Shown: piece after piece, positions 7,896-14,687 of the stretch
Position numbering within the stretch: the first letter of the stretch is position 1
Layout: each line of letters starts with the position of its first letter
Origin: Stemphylium vesicarium
Lineage: Eukaryota; Ascomycota; Dothideomycetes; Pleosporales; Pleosporaceae
NCBI GenBank assembly: GCA_004380135.1
Contig: QXCR01000349.1
Location: 1-14,687, forward strand
Reading direction: 5' to 3'
DNA length: 14,687 nt
Program-made: the position numbers and the translations under genes
The notes under the pieces: model-generated
Databases searched by the model: none
What the model saw: only the letters and a program-made list of their open reading frames with translations
Told to the model about the DNA's origin: nothing

Positions 7896-8319
7896 AGGAT
7901 GGGAGCTCGGTTTGACGGGCGTGTTCTAATGTTCGGGTGGCTCATTGGCTGAACTGGCTCATTGGATGCACGGGCACTGTTGCGCTGCTGACCCTGCCGC
8001 GAGGCAGCGACGGCGAAGGTAAGGCTGCTATTCTCCCAGCGCCAACTGCCAGCCGGAGCTCCGGCAGGAGCCTGGAAGCTTCCGGTCTGTGCAGCGGATT
8101 GCTGCTTGCCCTAGCCGAGGAGCTTCCGGTCTGTACCACTTAAGTTATCACTGTTTGCACCTATGTTACATCTGTGTGCTCTTAGCCAGCAGGCTTCATG
8201 TAGGCTACCGTAGCCGAGGAGCACAACCGATTGCTAGTTGCACCTTTGTTTCATCCCTTTTGCTCCTAGCCGGCAGACCTCATATAGGCTGCCTTTGGCC
8301 ATAGATATTCCACAATGAC
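7896..8319. other. Spacer upstream of the membrane-protein gene
   Basis: The first part (to about 8060) holds a short duplication of GGCTCATTGG at 7938-7970 and no convincing gene. The second part is the degenerate tandem repeat described separately. The promoter of the gene starting near 8320 should lie here, but no clear core element was identified. Confidence 0.45.
8077..8290 (+). repeat. Degenerate tandem repeats ahead of the membrane-protein gene
   Basis: AGCTTCCGGTCTGT occurs at 8077-8090 and 8121-8134. A longer unit starting TAGCCGAGGAGC at 8112 recurs at 8211. Inside both, TTGCACC is followed by matching segments ending in TAGGCT (8201-8206 and 8285-8290). The two long units have diverged and differ by about 15 bp in length. 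The array ends about 30 bp before the first possible start codon. Confidence 0.75.
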
Positions 8320-9254
8320 ATGATTTATCTCAAGCTATTCCGCTTGACACCAACGATCCACAACACTCCATCTTTTGAAGGAATGAACATGGCTTCAACA
8401 TCTGCTAAGATGTCAACAACTGCCGTCGCCAGCACCTCTTCACTTCACCCTCGCCTCACGTTTCGCGACGGGCTGCGTTTCGTGCTCTTTCTGGTCATTC
8501 CCATTTACGCACAATTCTGCATTTCGCCCTCAATCTCTTCTGCCTTTGGGCACATGTACATCATCGGCACCACTGGCATTTGCATCGTTCATTTCAGTGG
8601 AGGTATCGTCAGTCTTGCTCAAGTTGGAGATGTCGTCCACGGTCTAGCGATATCTAGCTTTACAGGCTTAAGTAAATCATATTCACTGACAGCCTGGATT
8701 GTACCTGATATCGAAGGCTGGCGCGGGATAGTGATTCACTGGGCGTTTATAGCGATATATCTGATATTTCTCTTACCGGAGAACTATAGTAGCGATGTTA
8801 AGGTAAGATTAGTCGTGGCTGTCTAGTTTGATGCCAAAACTGACATTATCTACTAAACAGGCACTCATCGCAGAGTACAAGCACAGCTGTCCTTTATTTG
8901 GTACCTACATTGGGTTCTTCTCTGGATTCATTGTCTGGTGTTTCTTTGGGCGAAGAGGATACTCATGGTATAACGTTCTCGTTGTTTGGGCGATTTTAAC
9001 CTCTTTTGTCGAATACGTATACCTAGTACGTTTGAATTACATGTGAGTCTAGTGGGTCTCGGTTTTGCAAAAAGGTTCACTAACGATAGGATAGCTGTCT
9101 TTGCAGGTCTGGCAAGACCGTACGAGAGAATTCGTGGCCATATAAGGACATGTTCAAGAAACCATGGCCATTTACGAATAGATACGGGAGAGAGTTCACT
9201 ATAAAAGAAGTGTTCCAGTGGCACTTGACTGGGAGCATAAGACCAAGAGCTTGA
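8320..9254 (+). CDS. Predicted five-helix membrane protein of unknown family (three exons)
   Basis: The exons are 8320-8802, 8861-9042 and 9107-9254. Intron 1 (58 nt) has GTAAGA, branch CTGAC and AACAG. Intron 2 (64 nt) has GTGAGT, branch CTAAC and TTGCAG. The second junction falls within an ATG codon and joins RLNYM to SGKTVRENSWPYKDMF, restoring a frame that a GTACGT donor at 9027 would break. The product is 270 aa from ATG 8320, or 249 aa from ATG 8383. The ATGs at 8383 and 8389 sit in AATGAACATGGC, the latter with good context. After a Ser/Thr-rich N-terminus there are five hydrophobic helices at about 52-71, 79-101, 136-153, 173-190 and 199-217, then a soluble aromatic and basic C-tail (KKPWPFTNRYGREFTIKE). 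The family is not recognised. A two-codon upstream ORF (ATG ACA TGA, 8315-8323) overlaps the 8320 start, which favours the downstream start or implies translational control. Confidence 0.68.
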
Positions 9255-9627
9255 AAGGACAAAGTCAGTCGACGCCATTACCGCACCCGCCCTTCCCTCC
9301 CCATCTCCTTCCCTCAACCTCTCTGCAAGCTTCGCATTCTTCGCTGCAGCGCTCTGACATCTCGGCTCAAAGCGCTGGGCCGACCCGCACCGGCCACAGG
9401 GTTGCCATGGACGTCCGTACTGGATGGCATTGCGAAGAGATATAAGGGTCATTATTCATGATAGGACGGCATGCAGCCTGAGATAGCGTAGTACCTTACC
9501 AAGCATAGCTACCATCAAACCTCTGCTCTACCTGACCCCGCGCTCATGAGCATCGACGACCCGAGCTCCTCATCACCCTCAGAGATCAAATTGAACCACC
9601 TTTCCACGGCCATAATGATTGCAGTGC
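9255..9627. other. Spacer, no convincing gene
   Basis: A cytosine-rich pyrimidine tract lies at about 9270-9330. Open frames on both strands lack a supported start or domain. Confidence 0.4.
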
Positions 9628-9880
9628 TTATGCAACAAGCCGCTCGTCGTATGACCGTACGATAGCTGTATTCCCAAGATACACGGACCCTTCCACCTCC
9701 TTGCACCAACGGCGTTCTTCCAGTAACACTCACTCCACTTGCTGAAGCCTAGACTTAGATCTTTGTATTCCGTATCATGCGTACATGTATCGATTGCGGT
9801 GTGCTCGAGAAGTACGACGTGGTGGGTTGGATGAGGGATCAACGACGGGTCTGCGGAGCTAGAGGGCGGCGCGATAGTTT
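9628..9880 (-). CDS. Possible 3' fragment of a minus-strand gene, unknown function
   Basis: Read on the minus strand, a protein-like frame from about 9880 to 9734 contains ADPSLIPHPTHHVVLLEHTA and EYKDLSLGFSKW. It meets a GTGAGT donor at 9733; a TACAG acceptor 68 nt on (9666) restores the frame to IVRSYDERLVA and a TAA at 9630-9628. Read without splicing, the frame continues to 9579. There is no ATG within the open part, and an in-frame stop lies upstream of about 9893, so it would need a further upstream exon (CCGCAG at about 9861 could be its acceptor) or it is a fragment. The family is not recognised. Confidence 0.28.
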
Positions 9881-10068
9881 ATCTCTATAGCATGCAAGCT
9901 TTCGCGTTAGCTATGGTCGTGCATTGCACTGCATCTTGAAGGTGCACGATGGCTGTGTCTGAAGCTGATTGCGGTTTCGATGCTGGGTGTGTTCGTTGAC
10001 ATGAGCTATACGCCAGGGCCTTCTAAACCTAGCCCTGCTCCCAGTCCAAGCTGGTTTTCGGGTAACGC
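9881..10068. other. Short spacer before repeat copy 2
   Basis: This unique sequence between the minus-strand fragment and the end of repeat copy 2 holds nothing recognisable. It does not align with the right flank of copy 1, which supports 10069 as the copy boundary. Confidence 0.4.
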
Positions 10069-10713
10069 GGAGCACTTGGCAATAGCGCCGAACAGCCACA
10101 CAGCCGCACAGCCACACAGCCACAGATCTAGCGCCAGTAGCGATAGATTACAGCTAAGCTGCTTGAAGCTAGGTGTGCGGGGCCTCCTTGTCTGGCACTT
10201 TTAGCAGGCGGACTTAGAATTAGCACAGAAGCACGACAACCTGTTGAGAAGAGTGGATGGTCCACCGATACCCCTCACGTGATCGCGCGTAGCTAGCTCC
10301 TTGGCAGCCTCTGAGAGCCTTACAGGCTCTCACGCGCCTCCCAATACAACACAACATTATGTCAAATCTTGTGCCTTTCATCACAACCTCTTGAGCTTGA
10401 GCGCCATGCTCGGGATAGGATAATGATATAGAAAGCTGTAAGTTAACGGACTTTTGATAAGATGCATAAGCGTTCAACGCACCTACTGCTAGCCAAAGCG
10501 ACGCGGTTGCGTGACGCTCATGCCAAATTGACGTATTACACGGTAAGCCGAACTTAATTCTAAAAGACGTGGAGAGAGAATAGGAGTTGTAGCCTTGGGC
10601 TGCTATTCCGAGAATATCTATTCTTCTGACCTGTCGTTGCGTTTGTTGTGTTGGGGAGTGTCTGTGGCGTCCCGCCACGCAGGGTGTCCCGTTACGCAGG
10701 GACAGACGTTAGT
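10069..10713 (-). mobile_element. Large dispersed repeat, copy 2 (645 bp, interrupted by the small element)
   Basis: This is the reverse-oriented partner of 7406-7895. On the minus strand it starts ACTAACGTC at 10713 and ends GCCAAGTGCTCC at 10069. The extra length over copy 1 is nearly all explained by the nested 140-bp element plus its duplicated target. A minus frame is open from GTG 10678 to 10223 and runs through the nested element; its first 95 codons align without gaps to the frame in copy 1. There is no ATG at its start. Confidence 0.8.
10243..10381 (-). mobile_element. 139-bp non-autonomous element nested in repeat copy 2
   Basis: On the minus strand it begins ATGAAAGGCACAAG and ends CTTCTCAAC, like the copy at 6718-6856. 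AGGTTGT flanks it on both sides (+ strand ACAACCT at 10236-10242 and 10383-10389), and copy 1 of the host repeat has a single AGGTTGT at the matching place. This gives a 7-bp (perhaps 8-bp) target duplication. It lies in opposite orientation to the 6718 copy. Confidence 0.8.
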
Positions 10714-10945
10714 AGTGTTCAGATAAGAGCGCGATTTCACTACAGCAGAAAAATTGCTTTTAGACCTGCCGTTCTAGCAATGTTACAGACCGCTGTCTAG
10801 ATCAAGGACCGCCCGCTTTTATCAGGTTTACAACGATCCTCACCATTCCAAGGCAAGCCTCAAAGATACTACTAAGAGAAGACCTGTGGCCGAATCGCTT
10901 CCGTATCACCTCGAGTCTTGGTAAGAGCAGGGAGAGAGCAGATAC
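10714..10945. other. Spacer, no gene seen
   Basis: There is no supported coding sequence. This is the unique flank of repeat copy 2 and does not resemble the sequence left of copy 1. Confidence 0.4.
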
Positions 10946-11125
10946 ATGAGAGTAGCGAACAAAAACGGTTCACAGGGAGCGGCGAAAGAACAAAGAACAC
11001 ACAGAGAGCCGCTTCACGTCGTAGCTTTTTCCGTAGAGAATGGATATATTATCTTTGTGGTAGCGCTCCGCATGTATTTCGTTGCACCAATCCCGACCAT
11101 TACTCTATCTGCGCCGGAAGGCTAG
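10946..11125 (+). CDS. Small ORF, 59 aa, with one membrane segment
   Basis: ATG 10946 opens 59 codons to TAG 11123-11125. The N-terminal third is hydrophilic and basic (MRVANKNGSQGAAKEQRTHR). A hydrophobic stretch follows (about residues 33-49, NGYIIFVVALRMYFVAP) and a short polar end. The same frame stays open after the TAG for 35 more codons (to TGA at about 11231), so a longer gene broken by one stop is possible. Other frames are also open across this stretch, which lowers confidence. Confidence 0.25.
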   Translation: MRVANKNGSQGAAKEQRTHREPLHVVAFSVENGYIIFVVALRMYFVAPIPTITLSAPEG

Positions 11126-12085
11126 CCCATTACCGTCACTCTACCGAGCGTGTCTCTGCAGGACTCAAGACCACAGGCTCGGAAGAAGGGACACGAACTC
11201 GCTCGGACTTTCCCAGGCGAGGCTTGTGATTGATAACCCGTACTGCAGTTGCTTGCTGTGCTGTCGAATCCCAATCCTTGTACGTGTCGCGATCCGGTGT
11301 TGCTGTCTTGCACTCGCTGACTACCATCGGAGCACTTCGGCGGAGAACAACGAGGAGATTAACGATGCACATTGTGGTGATGTAAACTTTTGCAAGTAGA
11401 TGACGTTTATGGACGTCGGGAGTTTGTCGGGTTCGGTATGACTCAGGGGATGAAAGCTATTGATGATAGACGATATTACAGACGTTGTCTCCAGCTCTAC
11501 TTAATCTCAGGAGCCGGAAGCGGTTCGAGCGCCTACTTCCGTCGTCAAACTAAAAATATTTCTAGAAGCTTGCCCGCCTACACTTGCCAACTCCACCATG
11601 CAATGACAATGGACAAGCGGTCGTGTAGCGCCAGGCTGTGTTTGGTATACTGCACACCAAAAGACAGCAAATGCTAATTACGGACCATTCTACAACGGCA
11701 CGCAGGTCAAACCACTCGGCAACATACCACATGGGGTACTACTCGGGATCACTCTGTCTGTCAGCACACTAGATCTTACTCAGCATTGCCGCGCTACAGA
11801 CCGTGCCACTACATGTCTACCCTTAACTTCTGGCCGACGGTGACTAAAACAGAGTATTATACAGTACCGCAGTGCAGTACAGTGGCAACGGCATTTCTCG
11901 TTGCGAGCTTGTCAGCCGACCGCTCTTCGCCTCCCTAGGACTGGAAGCAGGTCGTTGAAATAAGTCAGACTTCGGTGCCTTGTGCTACCCCACTCCACCA
12001 TTGCATCCGCGCGATCTTCTGTCGTTACCCGTCCAGGAGAGAATCCGATATTCAAGACCTCTGTTTTATCCGCCGCTCCATCTCC
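11126..12085. other. Long spacer with weak open frames
   Basis: Overlapping frames at 11082-11399 and 11390-11677 (+) and 11372-11136 (-) have no supported start, splice pairing or motif. I see no repeats shared with the rest of the window. The last 25 bases before 12086 are pyrimidine-rich (CGCCGCTCCATCTCC), as is common upstream of fungal start codons. Confidence 0.4.
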
Positions 12086-12481
12086 ATGGCATCTAAGCAG
12101 CAAGCGCAGAAACTGGCCCGCAGCAAGGCTAGAAGAGCCGCGAACAACTACCGGAGGCTGATCAAAACACTGTGCTCGAAGCTGAATAAGCTGTACGGGT
12201 CCTACGGCGCCGATGTCTACTTTGTGGCACGGCGCAATGGTCGAATTGTCGAATGCGCATCCACGGACGCGACAGGCCGTAGGCCGTGGTCGCCCCCAGA
12301 CCGAGCTGCCCTTGTGAGTAGCCCCGTGCCTTCTCATAACAAAAATGACTGAACCTTTGGAAAGGACCGCTACTACCCACCACCAGTGACGACGTTGCTC
12401 GTACAAACGGGTCGAACTGAGCGTAGAGGAGAGAACACGCCTCCTGATGTCGGACGGGCCAGCTGTGACTCGCATGATTGA
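12086..12481 (+). CDS. Small MADS-box/SRF-like protein (two exons, 114 aa)
   Basis: Exon 1 is 12086-12313 (76 aa) and exon 2 is 12365-12481 (38 aa). The 51-nt intron has donor GTGAGT and acceptor AAAG; it is phase 0 and joins PPDRAAL to DRYYPPPV. Read from ATG 12086 (CTCCATGGCA), the order of features is that of a MADS domain: basic RSKARRAANNYRRLIKTL (12-29), LCSKLNKLYG (29-38), then GADVYFVARRNGRIVE (41-56), which resembles the GAEVALIVFSxxGRLYE beta strands. MADS domains bind DNA as dimers. This one is short, lacks the KRR-type core and any K-box, and ends in a Pro/Arg-rich tail. Small proteins of this layout with a WPP-like segment after the domain are, as I recall, common in dothideomycete fungi. 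DNA binding is inference. The minus-strand frame across it is a shadow. Confidence 0.62.
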
Positions 12482-12838
12482 TCTGCAGCGTTCGATGCTC
12501 GAACATCGGCAGATTTATATGGCGTCTTGAGCGAAAGACACATCCGCCTAGCTCGCACCTAGCTGTCCGCCGACGCTCGTCCGCTCGACAGCATGCCCAC
12601 GCTAGGTCGGCTGCGTCTTTGGTTGTGCTTGACCGATATACATGTCTCGCAATAGTGATTGTTAGACAATTTATTTTCACAACCTACACCTCGGTCGCAG
12701 TACTATTCTCGTCGTCGCAGCAGTGTACTTCACTCTCTCGACTATTCCTGTGATATCATTCAGTACTTTCGCCACTAGTCCTCGCGGACGACCCTCTGAG
12801 ATGCATCCCGCCGGCTGTAAAGCAGACCTGGCACTGCA
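12482..12838. other. Spacer downstream of the MADS-like gene
   Basis: I see no gene, repeat or RNA feature that I can support. The open frame at 12478-12753 overlaps the end of the preceding gene and has no family signature. Confidence 0.4.
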
Positions 12839-13266
12839 ATGGACGAGCCAAAAGGGCAGCCTTCTAGCGTAACTATCACGGAACTGCTAGGTAAGGGGCG
12901 TAGATGAATTTCCGCTCAGTCTAATTACACTGCTGAGTCTGGCGATGGCTGAGCTACCCGCGTCTGGTCGCGACGGCCTTTGAGGACCAGTGCCGCCTGA
13001 CGAGACCAATAGAATGCAGTGAGATGGTCTAGGGCGGGGGTCTGACCTGGTATTCAAAACTGCGATGCGGATGCTGTGTTAGCACGGGTAACATAGCGCG
13101 AGTGTCGAAGTATGGACAGATAGCCGGAAGCCGTGCCTGTGAAGACAGAATGCTCGCTGATGATGAATATTTGCCTTTTGGTCTCGCAGTGCAGCATCTT
13201 GCATTGGAATGGGAGTCGAATTGTGGACGAGTGCTTGGCCTCATGCCCTTACGACATTCCCAATGA
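12839..13266 (+). pseudogene. Fragmentary coding traces, unknown family
   Basis: ATG 12839 starts MDEPKGQPSSVTITELL and runs into a GTAAGG donor at 12891. An acceptor at 12936-12937 (47-nt intron, TCTAATT nearby) joins it to VWRWLSYPRLVATAFEDQ and then a TAG at 13030. The same frame reopens at once and continues to TGA 13264-13266, ending with LPFGLAVQHLALEWESN. The in-frame TAG and weak splice sites suggest a decayed gene. The VQHLALEWES segment loosely recalls fungal 2EXR-type proteins, but that is not enough to name it. Confidence 0.2.
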
Positions 13267-13341
13267 GTGCTAACGTCATGCTTGCTCGTGATCCTAGGTC
13301 GTCATTCGCAGCCAGCGGCGCTCTTCCTTCGCTACGTATAA

Positions 13342-13708
13342 ATGCTGTCTCAACGCTTTGAATTGCACCGGCCGAAAGTCAGTACAGCCATGTGTTGCCG
13401 CGACTGCGTCCTAGTCCCGCTGACCCGCAACTCCAACCACATACCCAGTCTACCAGACGTGCAACAGCTGATGCCATCTCCACTTGTTTTGACCGTGGAA
13501 CAGCCGAAAATCGACACGTATACTCGCAATCGTAATGCTCTCGCAGCAGCTACCTCGTAAGATGGGACAAAGCCTTGTTTGCAGTCGCCTGCAACTAACA
13601 CAGCGCAGTTCTTCAGGGCAAGCTCTCAGCTTCGTCGCCGACGCATCTCACCGGCTCGCTGAAATTGTGGGCTGGAAGGTTAATGTCGAAGGTCAACAAG
13701 AGCACTAG
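13342..13708 (+). CDS. Hypothetical protein, 104 aa (two exons)
   Basis: Exon 1 is 13342-13556 and exon 2 is 13609-13708. The 52-nt intron has donor GTAAGA, branch ACTAAC and acceptor GCGCAG. It is phase 2, and splicing joins NALAAATS to SSGQALSFVADASHRLAE, ending IVGWKVNVEGQQEH and TAG. Recovery of a natural-looking frame with a strong donor and branch site is the main support. ATG 13342 is directly preceded by an in-frame TAA and follows a TATAAA-like string. There is no membrane segment or signal peptide, and the family is not recognised. The N-terminal half contains CCRDC. A minus-strand frame (13601-13350) is also open but lacks splice support. Confidence 0.45.
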
Positions 13709-14397
13709 GACACGAGGGCGAAGGTTTTGTAGAGGAATGTTGCTGGAATGGCTCGACCTTGTAGTCACGTTCTATTTCACAACGACAACCGATCAGATCT
13801 GTAGATAAATTAGGGCCACCTTCATACACACTCACGAGACTAGTTGATCAATGTGACTATCATGCATGCCGCAAAGTGGCGATCGTAGCTAGAGCCCTGA
13901 TAGGATTAACGAAGACTGCGTGTTGTGTGCTGCTTGTATCTACGTCACGCGCTACACTGACTGGAGCTGGGCTCCAATCCAAAGGACTCTATTATCCCCG
14001 GCACGTCCCCCCACTGCCCCACCAGTATCGTTGCGATAGCCCAGCGCTGAGGCTACGCGAGCTGTCAGCTACGTACCTGTGGTTTTGACTATCGTACAAC
14101 TTCGCGTCTTGATTCCGCCGCTGCCAGCAGAGGCGAGCGGCCCTATGATCAGGTGTAGGTTACCTCTCATCAGCGTGGGGTAGGGGCGGCTGTCAAAGAC
14201 AGTCCTCTTTCTTCTGATAGCAAACTAAGATATCCACTACAGAACAAAATCCTTCCTGCCGACCTGACCACGTAGATTTCGCCGGGCGTACCATTTAGCG
14301 AGACTGTGCAACGCACTCGAGCTCGCTACAGGCGATAACAAGATATCTGCGCTATGACTGAGTTTGCTTCTGTAGGCGCCATGGGGGCTGGCGGCAT
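13709..14397. other. Spacer, no gene seen
   Basis: Open frames such as 13876-14088 lack an ATG or any motif. I see no repeat shared with other parts of the window. Confidence 0.4.
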
Positions 14398-14628
14398 ATG
14401 CGCCGGCCAAGCGTGGATGCTCAGACAGGTTTTGGTCGTCTCTGGCGACAACAGGCTTGCTACGGCCTTCTCTCCCTGTCCCTCACGTGGCTATATGGCC
14501 ATGTTCATGGCGGCAATGCTGCAGACAAGGCTCGTACATCGACCACGATGGAGTCCCATTGGCTGCCGTCCGCCAGCTCTGCAGTTCTACCGCATAAACT
14601 GGAAACTAGGTTGGGAGTAGTGTCTTAG
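14398..14628 (+). CDS. Weak candidate ORF, 76 aa, near the window edge
   Basis: ATG 14398 opens 76 codons to TAG 14626-14628, with segments such as LLSLSLTWLYGHVHGGNAAD and a polar C-terminus. A second frame over the same bases (14354-14620) is also open and gives a Met/Cys-rich product. I prefer the 14398 frame on composition only, and neither may be real. A TATATATA-like string follows at 14643-14650, possibly a promoter element of a gene beyond the window. Confidence 0.18.
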   Translation: MRRPSVDAQTGFGRLWRQQACYGLLSLSLTWLYGHVHGGNAADKARTSTTMESHWLPSASSAVLPHKLETRLGVVS

Positions 14629-14687
14629 CAGCCTGGCAACGTATATATACCGGCCAGTGCCCCGAGGTGCCCCATCGTTCTTCCAAT

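Noticed and set aside
9027..9106. GTACGT donor at 9027 for the second intron of the membrane-protein gene
   Set aside because: It would end the protein after 12 residues of exon 3; the GTGAGT donor at 9043 restores a 48-codon protein-like frame.
8928..9452. Minus-strand ORF of 174 codons over the membrane-protein gene
   Set aside because: It overlaps exons 2 and 3 of a well-supported plus-strand gene and has no motif or splice support.
12162..12680. Minus-strand ORF of 172 codons
   Set aside because: It is a shadow of the MADS-like gene, with a composition rich in Arg, Cys and Ser.
1..14687. CRISPR array, rRNA, telomere repeat, or a complete giant transposon with its recombinase
   Set aside because: There are no spaced identical repeats with unique spacers, no rRNA or TTAGGG tracts, and no tyrosine-recombinase-like or other complete mobility protein in any frame.

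Overview
The window looks like a gene-sparse, repeat-containing stretch of a filamentous ascomycete genome (Pezizomycotina, perhaps a dothideomycete). The reasons are several genes that become continuous only when short GT-AG introns of 47-83 nt are removed, ascomycete-type donors (GTACGT, GTATGT, GTGAGT) and CTRAC-like branch sites, long non-coding spacers, and decayed short interspersed repeats. There are no operons, Shine-Dalgarno sites, rRNA or recognisable tRNA genes. Gene models were built by eye from frame continuity across splice sites. Family names come from remembered motifs, not from a search.

Layout. 3-2052 (+): the 3' end of a two-exon gene for a J-domain-like protein with HTD in place of HPD, a low-complexity middle with four in-frame tandem expansions, and an unidentified conserved-looking C-terminal region. 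2053-4350: a 7-bp satellite, a degenerate direct repeat pair (2424-2534 and 3831-3943) around a possible minus-strand gene with an in-frame TAG (2659-3179) and an 84-codon ORF, then a small ORF with one membrane segment. 4618-5512 (+): a two-exon gene resembling fungal AhpD/carboxymuconolactone-decarboxylase-like proteins. 5513-8319: mostly non-coding, with a decayed ORF, a 139-bp element flanked by a short target duplication, copy 1 of a larger repeat, and a degenerate tandem array. 8320-9254 (+): a three-exon gene for a five-helix membrane protein of unknown family. 9628-9880 (-): a possible terminal coding fragment. 10069-10713: copy 2 of the larger repeat, inverted relative to copy 1 and carrying a nested copy of the 139-bp element. 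10714-14687: a 59-codon membrane-type ORF, a two-exon 114-aa protein resembling a MADS/SRF-type domain (12086-12481), coding traces, a two-exon 104-aa unknown protein (13342-13708), and an unresolved terminal stretch.

The genes do not form an evident pathway. The strongest structural result is the nested insertion: copy 2 of the large repeat carries the small element between two AGGTTGT copies, while copy 1 keeps the single uninterrupted AGGTTGT. That fixes the order of insertion and defines the ends of the small element. The two large copies face each other and bracket the membrane-protein gene. No complete transposase, reverse transcriptase or other mobility enzyme is visible, so all the repeats here look non-autonomous or decayed.
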